A DNA stretch of 64,000 nt from Litoditis marina (lineage: Eukaryota > Nematoda > Chromadorea > Rhabditida > Rhabditidae). The position numbers and the translations under genes were made by a program. The notes under the pieces are model-generated. The model was not told the DNA's origin, made no database searches, and saw only the letters and a list, made by a program, of their open reading frames with translations. The DNA lies in the NCBI GenBank assembly GCA_964036275.1, contig OZ038433.1, positions 46,367,097 to 46,431,096 of the forward strand, written 5' to 3'. Numbering within the stretch: the first letter of the stretch is position 1; each line of letters opens with the position of its first letter. Positions 21,127-34,600 of this stretch are shown piece by piece.

Positions 21127-24100
21127 TCAGAAGTTGACAACCTTCTGTTTCTTAGTCTCATTGGTGGCGGCTGGGGTGTTCTTCTCCTCTCCCTCAACTG
21201 GCTCATAATCATCATCCGCACGCGACATGGCGGTCATCGTTTGGGCTATCACCTCTGAAATAACACAGTCATTCTACGTACACGAGAAGTAAAATGAATA
21301 ATCACGTAGAACTACCATTCTAATGAGGAATCGTGCATTTTGCCATTCTACCTTTCTGAGTTCTGATGTGTTTAACATGTTTCACGTGACTATTGACTAT
21401 CCGTATAAGTACACTACACAAAGAACGTGAGTACAGAGAGTAATGTACCATTCGTACAGTAGCCGTTATATTAACGCTATATCTTGAGAATCTAAATCTA
21501 TGTTGAACACCTCGAAATCAACATGCCAAACTAGGTTCGAAGTTCGAACAGGCAAACGATAATGTCCTCACTTCTTTCTTTGCCCTTCTTCTGAATTTCG
21601 AGCTCTGGACAATCTCGCTTCAAATGCTTCTGCGATCCACACACGTTGCAAGAACCACCTGCAATGAAAAGCGTGAACGAAGAGTAGACAAACATTTTCT
21701 CATGGGGGAATGGATTTATGTAAAGAACGAGATGTCAAATGATGAACGAAAAAGTGCGTTTCACGAATAAAAAATTTATGTTCACTTCCATAGTAAAGAT
21801 TCGATAAAACTGCGATTTAAGAATTCATCACTGATATCCAGAATGCGTTCCACTGAGACAGCTCAGCTAGAACAACCACTAGTTCAATTTTAATCTGAAA
21901 AAACAATTAAAACAATAAGAGCAGAAATAAACGTAACCAAAACCAACCGTCAGGATAAATTCCACTTCTATTCTTCTCGCAATCCCTCGATAGATGACCG
22001 TCTTGGTTGCATACGAAACATGTGGCGAATGGAAATCCTGAACCACACCATAGACCTCAGACTACAAACTACAATTGACGCCACTAGCACAGACTTGTCG
22101 TACGTAGGGTAATTCTAATCCCCGGTTGAAGAGAAGAATTATTCAATGGACCATCTACAAAGTCGACAAACGGATGTTGTGAGCCCAATAATGGTTTTTC
22201 CATTTTCGTTTTTTTTGTGCGTCAAATTTTATCACTATATCATATTGCGAAAAGATCAAATATATCATATTACTCAAAAACCGAAGTGAAAACCCATATC
22301 TCACCCACACAAAACAATGAAAACAGTCATTGAAATGTGTGATTGAATGTATTTAAAGAAGAACGATTATGTGGACGAATCCCGTGCTATCGGTCCTTTA
22401 AACATTAAACTGCAATTGAAAAATGTATTGCAGTTTAGAGAACTGGAGAATTGGGATTGGATCACATAATCACCCTTCTTTAAAGCACTTGAACACAAAA
22501 CAACCCAATAAGGACCATACAAAAACCGGCAAAGGCAGCGAAAAGGCACCTCTGATGTTCTTCTTGGGACAGGTGTAGATGCTGTGGTCCCCGGACCCGC
22601 ACTTGAAGCATATTCCCTCGGCGCCGCCCGTCCCCTCCTCCTCCTTATTCGGACAGTCGGCCAGCACGTGGCCGGACAGACGACAGTGGAAACACGTGCG
22701 GTTCCTGCAATCATCCGTGAAATAGTTGTCCCTCAAGGCCAAAAAAGTGAGCATGAGCAACAGGCAACACCAAACAGTGAACATGGTTTAATATAACTAA
22801 ATAGACAGAATAACTGAATTTTTGTCACTAATCATGGTTTCTGACAAGTGGGTAGGTCAAAAAGTGACCATGCGTCGATCGAAATAGGGCAAAAGTGAGG
22901 ATCAGTCAGTATCGAAATAAGAGGGTTATTTACGTGAATGATATTCAACCAACAAGGAGAACGTGGACACTAACAGTAGTTTGTCGTTCTGTCGGGATAG
23001 TCTCCTTCTCTCTCGATTCCTCCATTTGATGATCACCTCCGCTGCCTCGTCTCGGGTCAACTTTCGCTTTCGGACCAATTCATTGACAACCGTCTGAACA
23101 CAACTACTTGTACACAAAACTCAACTATAATTTTCGCGTTTGAACCTTTATTAGGTTATTTTACCGGCTTTCATTATTCTACTTAAAAATATTATAAATG
23201 ATCAAATAAATATGTTAAAGAAGGACGATTATGTTTATGTGGACCAATCCCGTTACATCGGTCCTTTAAACTGCAATTGAAAAATATATTGCGGTTTAAA
23301 GGACTGAAGCGTTGCGATTGGACCACATAATCGTCCTTCTTTAATATGAAACAGAACGGAATCGAAAATGAGTTTTAATTATCGAAAATGGTCAGCCCGT
23401 CCCCCACTGTAACATGTGTGGAATAACTGGACGCGAGCTGAAAACTATACCGGATATTTACTAATATCGATTATCTATTCGTAATCTATATGTGCAAAAC
23501 TCTTATTCTGAACACAACTCAACTCCGGGATGATAACAAGACCTTATAACACATTCTAATAAACAAATATAAGTTTTATTACCTTAACATCCTCTAAATC
23601 GCCATCCATTTCCACCACTTTCTCTATTCGAGCACTGTGAGCCTGGAAACGTAAACGTTATTAACGCAATGATTGCGACAACAGTTGAAGTTTTTTGTGC
23701 GCCACGAAAATCTATAACAACAACCAAGATAAAATAAACGCATCGACAAGGATGCATTTTCGATGTGATAAAAGCGTTATTTGATGTATCTCTAATTTTT
23801 TTTCTTCACACGACAGCTATTATGAAAAGGCTCACAAAAGTCAACTGGTGGGTGGTAATGACTGACCAATCGACGTTTCTGTTGTCTCCATCGTTGTAAG
23901 ACGAGAGCCAATTCAGTGTTCTCCACCTGACCTTTCGAGATTTCTTCCAACACAAGATTCTTCGCCTAAAGTGCAATGTTCAGAGATCAATATCGGCACA
24001 ACTTTATCAAATGTGATATGGACCCCTTGAATACGTAATTAACAGTACTTTTTTTTACTAAGCCAGCCACCGCTAAAATTTCTTCGTGAATATAAAGCAA

Positions 24101-26182
24101 AGTAAAGTTCAAAAAGTGTAGCAGTGTTATGCAGGTTAGATTTTAGATACTGACGTATGACGTGAGTGGAGATAATATATGCAAACATCATGTCACTTGT
24201 GATTCTCCCAACACAAAAGAGACAAACCTCTAGTTCCGTTTCAATGTCGACCATTTTCTCGAGAGTCGGCTTGAACTTCTCGTCCAAGGCTGCGTAATCG
24301 ACCCATTCTAGAAATCAACGATAAAAACTCTTGTAAAGAAGGGAAGGTTCTTTCACAAAGAATAGTCAGGCTTTGAGGAAGAGCAAAACTGTAAGTTTAA
24401 AGTTATTATTACTCCAGAAGTTAGCAAAGGATGAACTTCTGATCTGGTGAAAAAAATGCAGTAACTCAGAAATCTAGAACCTCTTGTGTGCTGAAGAAAG
24501 TGCACAACGAAGTCATTTTGTATTTGTACAGTTGCATGTTTCATCTATACTATATCTACATACTAGCAAAACTTAAGATAGTTCGTAGTTTGCTATATTC
24601 AATATTCCATAACTCAACAAATACCTTTTTGAGGTTTCGGAGGTTTCGCTGCTCCGTCTGCCTTCTTCTCTCCACCCTCAGGGGCTGATTTGCTCTTTTT
24701 CTCCTTTTTGGTCTTTTTCAGCAATGACGTCTGGAATGAATATGAAGTTTAGATCTAACAACAACAACCGTTCTAGTTTAAAGTATCGCTTTCCCAAAAG
24801 TTCAAGGTAGTCAAAACAACGATGTAACGATTTAATTGTGTACCTAGACTAAAAATAACCAGAACGGCAAGTAGAACGAGAATTACTACGAGAAGAAGTG
24901 ATAGTTTCCAACCTTATTCTCTACCGGTTCTTTGTTGTCTGATACTGACGGGACAGATATTTCGGTGGCGAGTGCAGCTTGTTTCAGATTTTCTGGAACT
25001 TCTCCTGTTTCCGCCAGTTTTCTGTAACAAACCGATAGGAGAAGAGCAAATGAATTCTCAAAAAACATTTGTAACCAAAAAGGTGAGCCAATTTTTCCGA
25101 GAATAAATTATCAGATCACCCCGATCGGACAACTTCAATATCAGCAACCTGGCCTTGGCTGAATTAATACACGGGTTATATATACACCACGATCAAGCAT
25201 CTAAGACCCCCCATTCCCAGATATTTTGTACGTGAGAAAAGAAGATCCAACCCACTTGTACATTTCGCGTTTCAACAACTTCGTCTGTTTTCGATTCAGT
25301 TTCTTCGGCGGCTCGCCAGTTGGGGCGACAACTTCAACTCCGCCTTCCCTGGAACCAATTCAAATTTCAGTTTAAAAAAATCGATAAAATGACGATAAGA
25401 GACATTGAAAGCGTTTTTTTTTGATTTACGGAACGAATTGAAAAGAACCAAATTGGTTTTTCGATTTCCACCAAAAATAACTACCCCCGTTCGATAACTG
25501 AGTTGGACTCTTAGCTCTTATGTACGGAGGACGGAGTATTCGAGATTCGAGCATTCCAGTTTTAACGAGATTATTCAAGCAAATCAACATTTAAAAAAAC
25601 AAAATTAGACCACTTACACACGTAACCGGGTTGAATGGAACAGAAACAATGTTGCTTGTGTAGAAAATTATTGCTTGAAAGCAACCAGGTTACATGAAAT
25701 CGTCAACGTCCATTACAAAAACTAACTTCTCGACTGTGGGTATAGTAGCTGGGCGTTTGACTGCTTTCTTTGTCTTTTTGGCAGAACTCTGCTCCGGCAA
25801 CGAATCGACGGCTCTTGCAGCTGGAGACGTCTGAAAAAAGTTACACTGAACAAGTTTTTTCGTAAGAACTATACTACAGATATGATGAATCTCTAATGAC
25901 GAAAGAGTGTAAATGACGATTAGAGTGGTTAACGGGTTCACGGATTGACCATGATACTTGGTTAACGGTCTTTTTCCTGGAACTTCAACAGATAGAACGC
26001 TGGACAGAGCTTGAAGAAAGGTTCTCATGGCATACCTTTTTTGACTTCTTCACTTTCTTTTTCTTATTCACAACTGCTGTGTTGTCTTCCAACGTCATTT
26101 CAGCTAACGTAGTCGAGTCATCTTCTTGCTCAGGTTCGATAACATCGAACGCCGGCTCCAAACCAACATCTTCGATTGTCAT
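21127..26182 (-). CDS. ZCCHC9: ZCCHC9-like protein with four CCHC zinc knuckles, 13 exons
   Basis: Exons in order: 26182-26036, 25830-25727, 25348-25256, 25021-24913, 24730-24625, 24307-24228, 23965-23867, 23642-23583, 23093-22975, 22704-22550, 22037-21948, 21658-21572, 21254-21127. The coding length of 1377 nt gives 458 aa with all phases closed. Four knuckles lie at C310-C323, C338-C351, C364-C377 and C391-C404, with the ZCCHC9 landmarks FPFATCFVC between knuckles 2 and 3 and the C-terminus KVVNF. Members are nucleolar RNA-binding proteins. Vertebrate ZCCHC9 is only about 270 aa; here an extra N-terminal part of about 300 residues contains Lys-rich blocks (KKKKVKKSKK) and long charged helices. 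Two family B MITEs and one family A MITE lie in its introns. The start is the first ATG after the divergent GSKIP promoter. Confidence 0.93.
21278..21407. mobile_element. Palindromic MITE family A, copy 5 (ZCCHC9 last intron)
   Basis: Diverged copy whose left edge lies about 24 nt from the acceptor of the last ZCCHC9 exon. Confidence 0.75.
22353..22483. mobile_element. Hairpin MITE family B, copy 2 (ZCCHC9 intron)
   Basis: Both TTAA ends are present. It sits between the exons at 22550 and 22037. Confidence 0.85.
23215..23344. mobile_element. Hairpin MITE family B, copy 3 (ZCCHC9 intron)
   Basis: Best-preserved copy, with near-perfect arms and both TTAA ends. Confidence 0.88.
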
Positions 26183-26566
26183 CTTCAAAAAAAAGCGTTA
26201 ATATACAATTTACAAACGTTTCTAGAGCATGGTATGATGTGTGTTCGCTGAAATCATGACAGGGTGGCTATCTTTAAAATCATATGTTCAAAGCTCCCCT
26301 AGATATTGATCTGAAAAAAACACACGAATAGACACAAATAAACATGAAATTATAAAAAAAATATGGGGGATTGAAATGAATGAAAGTTTTTTCGATATGA
26401 GAAATCTAGCCGACCACCCGTGCGTCCGTGGAAAATTTCAGTTTTTGACTAAAAGGTCCTGCAACGCGGTACACAGCTGAATTTTATGCGGCATATAAAT
26501 TTGCTGTGCGTGAGTCCAATTTTTAAGCTGACGTTGTCTATTGGGTATTAAAAATTGCTCCTTATT
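26183..26566. promoter_or_regulatory. Bidirectional promoter region between ZCCHC9 and GSKIP
   Basis: 384 bp separate the divergent start codons. No other gene fits between, so both 5' UTRs and promoters must lie here unless distant 5' exons exist. I do not see a clear TATA box or other named site. Confidence 0.55.
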
Positions 26567-27966
26567 ATGGGTAGTACTTCAAATCCTTGTCGTCTTCACG
26601 ATGAATGTTCATATTCGGATGGAATATCGGCCAAAACCCCACCTGGCTCTCCAGTCCACCCTTTCTCCACCAGTACACGGACTGCGTCGGATTATTCTAT
26701 TCGCCAAAACTCTTCCTCCAAGTAAGTTCTATCATTTGTATCCAGTGAGTTTTGTAATATTTCACAGTTCAATTTCGCTGATTCCCGGGAAAATTTTGCT
26801 GCTGGTAACCTGCGTTAGTTATTAGTTGCTAGCTTTTGCTTGGAAATAGTCAAACAGTTAGTTGCAAGTTGCGATACCATAGGTGATGTTCTTCACAAAA
26901 AGACCCCGTTGAGGTTTAAAATACACGAAAGTTCTTGGTTTCGCTTCAAAAGTACACAAATTTCTCATAATTGGAGAAAAGGGAGGTCTTTCGTTTCATA
27001 TGTGTGGGTAGTGGGTTCTGCGTATTGGACAACTTTACCTGTCTTTGTTCCCAGCATCTGCGAGTGTCGTTCTCAACTAGAAGAAGAGGCGATGGCCGCC
27101 GTTCGCGAGTTCTCCTTCGCCGTCGACACCGTCTGTATATCCGAGATTATGCCCCGCACATCCGATCTACTCTTCATCAATCTCACCACCCTGGAAGGAG
27201 CCACGTTTTGTGTCGAGTTAACAGGTTGGTTAGGTTATCTTTCTCGTACTTCAACGTTTATTGACGTTTTAGTGCGATCATAACACAATATTTCCATCAG
27301 TTTTGAAGATTATAATGGATAACTTGTTCTTCTTCCTTCATTAGTCTTTCAATCCTGCATTTCTCTAAGTATTCACGTTTCTAAAAAATGGAGCTTCCTT
27401 CCTAAGACGAACCCCAAACCAAAATAGCTGGCGCTTTTCTTGGAAATCTTTCCGAATTACATGTTTGATGATCGGATGTTGACCATGTACCGAAACGGGA
27501 CCATTCCCCTGATGTCCCGTTTTAAAATGTTTACCTCCAACTGAACTAGGAAAGAAAACTAGTTACTAAGTCGAGTGAGTATGTGATGTGCTGGATGATG
27601 TTTTGGTGATAGTGGAAAGTGACCAAGTTTCGAGTGTAGTTTGATCTCCATGGCATAATACACATATATTTTGAATTCGATCGAAAAGCAACGGGATTAG
27701 GGATCAAATTCAGACTACAAACATAATATGGAAAAATATACCGTATACAGTTGCTTTAGAAAGAGCGAAACCTATAAGTTTGTTGTTGTTCAGCCAAGGG
27801 CTGGCGAATCGCAAGTCATCGACAAGACTGTATGAACGGTGACTTCCGACAACTCCATGTTCACACGAGATATTTCGAGTCTCTCTACCAACTACTTGAT
27901 ACCATTTCGCCTGCATACAGGGAACGGTTCGGAAATGAACTCATTTCTAGGCTGAATGATTTGTAG
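26567..27966 (+). CDS. GSKIP: GSK3-beta-interacting protein, 3 exons
   Basis: Exons 26567-26721, 27055-27224 and 27794-27966 give 498 nt, 165 aa. Residues from about 60 to the end match the GSKIP/DUF727 fold. They include an acidic helix [20 protein letters not shown], then [16 protein letters not shown], and a terminal helix [20 protein letters not shown]. In vertebrates GSKIP binds GSK3 through this C-terminal helix and anchors PKA regulatory subunits. The N-terminal region of about 60 residues is Ser/Thr/Pro-rich and specific to this protein. Splice phases: the exon 1 end (aa) joins c for Asn52 and the exon 2 end (g) joins cc for Ala. It diverges from ZCCHC9 and lies about 690 bp upstream of HYOU1 on the same strand. 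Confidence 0.9.
27630..27722. mobile_element. Family C foldback element, copy in GSKIP intron 2
   Basis: Family C carries tgtagtttgatc near one end and gatcaaactacaa near the other, around a variable middle. This copy reads agtgtagtttgatctcc...atcaaattcagactacaaac. Confidence 0.65.
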
Positions 27967-28656
27967 AAACTTGAGAAAACACTTCTAGGTTCTAGGTATT
28001 GTATTGTTGAAATAGCCTGAGACCAGCTGATTGGTTGCATTGTTTAGACGAGGTTTGTTCATGATAAATTGCTTTTTATATGATAGAGCCAGTTTTGAAA
28101 CAAGTAACCGTGCTCCGCATAGTTGTTTGGGAAGTCTCTGCGTGTTATTGATTTTCATTACAGTTTCTAGTAAATATTTTCTTTAGTATAATTCAGAAAT
28201 GTTCATTTTATTTAGTATACGCATGTTCTTCTCGTCTATGAATCTCAATAGTGGTTGATGCACATTTCTTTGCTCACCTTACGTTCTAGGTATAATTATT
28301 GTTGCCAAAGATATTAGGTGATGATAGGAATTAATTTAATGTTCACAGTTCCAGTGATATTTTAGGTTCTGGTGAATATTTTGTGTCTGAGTGCAGCTTT
28401 TTAAGAAATCTTCATATCTTCAACATTTGCTCATTTCACCTTGCCGCTTTTTCTTCAGCAGGTGTCAATTTTTGCTTGTTCTTGTTTTTTGAATGAAATG
28501 GGTTCTATTACCTGAATGTTTCAAGTTCGAATCACAGTTGAATTAATCTGTTTTCTACTTTATCATTGCTTCATTTATGTTTTGGGTTTTCCCTTTGGTA
28601 GATCAAGGGTTTAAGTATGTGTTCCAAATATTTTCTTGAAGGTATTTTCTGGGAAC

Positions 28657-31600
28657 ATGCAGCCATCCATATGGTTGTTGCTGGTGGGAGTCGCTGTTTT
28701 CCTTCAAGGAAGGACAGGTACAACTCGTTTTCTAGTGCCAGATAGCGATGTTCAATGGTCTACCAACGAAACAGGGGTTCCGAGTTTAAAACTTGTCGCT
28801 TAGCTGTCAATTCCCTTTCCTTTAAACTGGGTAGTATGGTAGAAGGAGAAGCGAATTCGTTTTTCATCCACTCAAACTGTGAGGTTAATACCGTATGGAT
28901 GGGCCAAGTTTGTAGTTTAATTTCCGTTTCCAGATGCTGCTCTGGCTGCGATGTCGATCGATCTGGGCACACAGTTCATCAAGGTGAGCTGAAAATTCAG
29001 TTTATTTTTATAATAGTATCGAAAATGCTTGAAATTAGAAGTAATTGAATTGAAAATCAGATTTTTTTAGAAACATGGCATACCACAGTGGTGTGCCTAT
29101 AAATATTATAAAACCTTTTCGTTCGGAGTCACATTGTAAGTTGTTGGATTTTAGGTCGGACTCGTGAAGCCGGGTGTTCCCATGGAAATCGTATTGAATA
29201 AGGAGTCAAGAAGAAAAACACCCAACGTCATTTCTATTAGGAACGGGGAAAGGTGAGAATGATACGAATATTTCATGTGTACGTTTGAAAACAGCTAGTT
29301 TTGCGTGGAAAAGATAGTTGCTGTGTTTTCGAAATTTACAAAATCTTGAAATCTGGCATTTTGGTTGAATCGTTGAATATTACAAGTGAAAGAAAACTAC
29401 AATAATGATTATGTAATAAAATATATAGTTAAAATTATGAATATGTGTGGGTTGTTAAAAAATACTTTCAAATTCAAATCAAACTTTCTATGTATATTAT
29501 TGAATAAGTTTATACCGTTTGACCTCTTGTTGTTTTTACCGTACAAATTACGGGCAGTTTGTCATGCTGGCTCTGTTGCAGACTATTTGGAGATGCTGCT
29601 CAGGCGGTCAATGTTCGATATCCCTCTACTGTTTATGGAAATCTGCTGGATCTTGTGGCCAAGACTATTGATCATCCTTCCATCCAACTATTCAAGCAGA
29701 GGTAACACTTGATACATCATACATATGCCAGTAGGGTCCGAATTGCAAAAAGTACAGTATGATCTTGATTTTCGCTGTTATCGGCAAATGTGCCTGTTTT
29801 TGATAAGTTTCATGAATTGGAATGGAAAACACTTTTTTTTGGTAGAGTAGTCACATTGAATTATTAAATAGTGCTCGTTGAGGCAGTTGAGGTTGGAAAA
29901 GTAGTATCCTTTTTTATCTCTCACAAGAACAAGTTAGTTGTGCAGTTGTGCTTCACTTCCCCCAACTTTACACCTAATTCTTGTCCACCATGGTTTTGGG
30001 TGGTTGTGATCATGCACGCGCACGCAGACGAGCCACGTTTGCAATGTTACGATAAGTACTATCAGCATATTTATTTCTTATTTCCGAATGTTCAATACTG
30101 ATATAATACTGATTGAGTTTGCTTCCAGGTTCCCTCATCTCGCTGTGGCCGAGCGCGCGAATGATAGCACTGCTGTGGTTCCGTTTGGGTTAGTGGAGAT
30201 TCATACTTCGTTTTCTTAATATTCTCGCAAGGTGTTAATTTTTCACTGTTAGTTGGCTTAACATAAGTCATAGTGGGATTCAGCTCTGCTTAGCTTGATG
30301 TCTGATATATGTGTTATTTCATTCGTTTCACGCCTGACGCCCTGACCGTACCAAGTCTGAAAAAAGTATAGATTTCGATTGAATTGTTAGAACTGGCCAT
30401 GCTATTGCGTAAGTGAAGTGAGTTATTTGGTGCACCGATACGTTTGGTGTGCACTGATTCACATACATTTGTCTATTTTTAAAATATATTTTCACAATTT
30501 TTTATTCTTTCCAGAGACGACTCGTATTCGATTGAGATTCTGCTGGCCATGATTCTGTCTGACGTGCGCGAGTTCACCGAGGCGTACGCGGAGCAGCCGG
30601 TGAAGGATGTCGTCATCACGGTGCCCGTCTACTTTACCCAGTTGGAACGACTCGCCGTCGAGAAGGCCGCAGCCATCGCTAGACTCAATCTGCTACAGGT
30701 ATACCCTGCAAGGGTCTCATTTTAGCCTCGAAAGCTTGCGAACCCACTTTCTTTCTCCAGCCGCAACCCATCCGAAGTTCCTAACTCAATCTAATCTCTA
30801 GAGTCAATCTGCTACAGGTTGGAGCATAGATTGCGAATGTGCAGGGTTGCCTACATACACCAGTAAGAACTGACTGTTTGTCAAAAATCAGCCCATTTTT
30901 GTATTGAATTACGAGAAAATTGAAGATTTGCATCGAAAATAAACAATTCTCCGGTTTCCGGCGTAAAAGTAGCCTGTTCTTCATTACTTTCTGGCTATCC
31001 GGGCAACTTTACTAAGCTATGGTTGCCTATGAAAGATAGATGTGGGGTAAGAGTGATGTCTTTCTATCTACGAAACAAAAGTCCCACTCATCGCATTGCT
31101 TATATTAAGCTCATTCTATCTATCAGTATTACCTGCGATGAACATCTTATGTTTCTACGTGTCAACGTATTGGTGGATTCGTTTGTTTTTCTATAGGATA
31201 AGTGACCTAGTTGTGTAGAAAGGGCGGCTATATAAATTTCGATTAGCTTTCCCAAAAAAGGTGTAGGTGTATCGTCTATCAAATTTGTAAATTATGCCGT
31301 GTGTAGTTCAAGTTCAAGAGTTCAAACTTTAACTATAACTCTCTGTGGTCATTTCCTATAGCCGATCGTCAATAAACGCCACCATTTCAGTTGATCAACG
31401 ACGGTACGGCAGTCGGCCTCAACTATGGTGTGTTCCGCAGAAAGGAGATTCTGGAGAAGTCGCAGCGAATGCTCATCTATGACATGGGATCCGCCAAGAC
31501 CACCGTCACTATTGCAGAATACAAGATGGCCAAGGGAAAATACGCGAGGGAGCCAAAGGTAGGCTGGTTCAATGTTTTAAGCAGCTTGTAAATATGTAGC

Positions 31601-34600
31601 CGAAGGTGCGCATTTCAATTGAGTTTACGCCTCTTAACTATCAGTTGAAGCTACGCGTTTCAATGTTTCATGCAGATTGTAAATTTGTAATTACTAACAA
31701 ACATGGGGTCACTTTGTTGGATGGTCCATAGAATCACCCATTTTTCATCTGAATCAGGATTTTGAACTACCTTAATCTCAAAACTAGTCTGTTTTACTGG
31801 TGAAAACCATACCACCCACCCAGTTTTGTAGTTTTATTGCCCAGGAAATACCTGATTTCCTATCAATTTTTGTGAACAACAAAGTCGCCTTACGTATGAT
31901 TACTAATCTGTATTGCTATGACCTATGAATATACAAGGCAATGAAAGATGATGAATGATGTTTAGCCGAATTTGGTTTGATTGACTGGTTGGCAAGTGTA
32001 TGAAGGGATTCTTGCCGTGGTTCGACTGAATTTATTGTGAAAAATGTGATTAAGTTTTTTTTAAATTCCCGGTTATGAAAAATAGAAAGATGCCATTATA
32101 ACCTCTAACCGGAAATCTTTAAGAACAAGACCTTACGATTTTGGCCACGTTCAATTCTTACTTTTTGTGTACAGCGGTCTATAACCAAAGAATATTTTCC
32201 AGATGAAGATACTCGGCGTTGGTTTCGATCGAACTCTGGGAGGAATGGAACTCACTCTGAGACTGCAGCAACACATAATAGAAAAGTTCAGAGCTAACTA
32301 CAAGTAAGTTCCTTTTCTTAAGAAATGTCTGCATTCATTTTGTGTTGGTTACCTGTTCGGTTGCTGTTGCGCACGCGGCACGCACCATACCTTTGAAACT
32401 GGGTTTTCAGTGGAAGATTCAAAATTATAGCAGAATTATTCTGCAAGTATGTTCTATGATTGAAATTGAATCATCAGTCATTGCTTAATCGCACAAATGG
32501 CGCTGATCAGTTACAGTTGTATAAGAATAAGTTGACCAGTTTATCACGTAATTCTGACTGACTTTATACAATTATAAATGTTGGTCCAGTCGAGACACGT
32601 GCTCACCCTGATTTGGGTACGGTGTGATTGATGTGAGGATTTTACTTGATGGCAGTTTCATAGTTTCATTCCAGAACCGAAAAAGACATAACGACGAATG
32701 AACGTGCCATGGCAAAGCTGTTCAAGGAGGCGGAACGAGTGAAACAGGTCATTTTTGTTTTGCATGATTATGTTTTTAATTTTCGTGCAGACGTTTATTA
32801 GAGTATGTTCGTTGTCGAATCGCGAACTCCGAACCGAACTTGAAACATTAGGACATATGTTTCAAAAACATTAGGACATATGTTTCAAAGGTGTTTCAAA
32901 AGTGTCTGGTGGTCTTGCCTCTTGTTTTGAAAGTGGGGCCGTGTGCAAGTCAATGGACAATGAGTTATCGTATGCAATATGCATGATGGATTCTTAAAAT
33001 TTCTGCTGAACGTTCATTTAAACGTGTAATTTGTAATTACTTTATAGGTTCTGAGTGCTAACGCCGACCATTTTGCCCAAATCGAGAGTGTTCACGAGGA
33101 TAAGGATATGAGAATTAAGGTACGTATTGGACACAAAGTTAAAATTAAAATGATATAACAGCTAGTTTTACAATTGAAGGTAAACAGAAACAGAGTAGCA
33201 GTCACGTGTTACCGTGCTAACTGCTCGCTGCTCCCAAATGCAAGCAGAAGCAGAAGGTAATTTTGGCGTGCTTCAATATATTCAAGGACCCCATCTAGGT
33301 TTGAAAGAGTTGGGAATTTCCCACCTCATTCTCGTAGACATTACTAGTATGTGTTTGTGCACCTATACTTCCACATAATGATTTCCAGGTCACGTGAAAA
33401 TGTAAAATTCCCCCTTCCTTTGATAATGACTGATACTCACTTGTACTTGACCTCGATCGAAGCATGATCACTTTTCAAGGTCCTGCTCGTTCAATAATTT
33501 GTAGAAACCACGATTTGAGACAAAAATCGAATTGATACGTTACACATGCTCACTTTTTAGTGCTGCACATATCACCTTTTTCGCACTAATCCGGAACTAT
33601 TTCACGCAGTAAACCATTTAAGATCTGATTAGCGACATTCTTTGTAGATAAATGCATAAGTTGCAGGTGACGCGTGACGAGTTGAATGGTCTTCTGGCTG
33701 AGTTGGAGAGTAGAATGACTGCTCCCATTCAACAGGCTCTCGCCATGGCAGAAATACGCATGAGCGAGGTAAGCACTATTTACATATTTATTGTTTCACT
33801 TTGCATCGTTCGAGGCGGTGATCATCATTCATATCACAATATCGTCAGAACGTGTCCTTGTGCAGTAGTGGTACAGAATCTAATATTATTTCGGTGAAGT
33901 CAGCATCTATTTTCAGTGTTCATGTTCATAATATACGTATAACTAATACGTTTGAAACAACAGTAATAGTGATTTAGTGATCAGGTTTTTATTCTCGTTA
34001 TGAAGAAGAAGAAAACCTATTTTACCCTAAGTTTGGTTGCAGTTGACATTGGAAAACGGTAATTTGCTCTGGTCTGTCGTGTTTGTAGTTGATCTTGGTG
34101 AGTTTTTAGGAGAAAATCTAGTCTTTGAGTGTTTACTACTGGTAAGCTCACACTATATTACAATACGAAAGTTTGACCAGTTTGTTTTCCAGATTGACCA
34201 GGTGGTGCTAATGGGAGCTGGTACACGTGTACCCCGTGTCCAGGAAGTACTCAAAACGGCTGTCGATGGGTTAGTTTTTGTTCTCACTAATTTAGTTGAA
34301 TACAGAACACGTGTTGCAGAAAGTATGTGAAACTCTTCGATAAAGTGACGAGGGATCGGTTTTTCGAACATTGAGGTTTGAGGGGTACCGAAAATCGGTG
34401 GGGATATTCAACTAACAACTTAACTCATCTTCGAACTTCCATCGTTTTGTCTATGACGACAAGACGTGTTTGTGTACAGTAGTGGTACGATGTGTAGTCA
34501 GTCCCCGTCTTGGCATTTGAAAGTTTCCATCTGTGTGCTGTTTCACGTAATATGTTTTACAGCAAGGAATTGGGCCGTTTCATGAACACTGACGAGTCAG

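Noticed and set aside
22470..22784. Zinc-knuckle ORF as an independent small gene or retroelement gag
   Set aside because: It is exon 10 of ZCCHC9, with phases and downstream knuckles matching.
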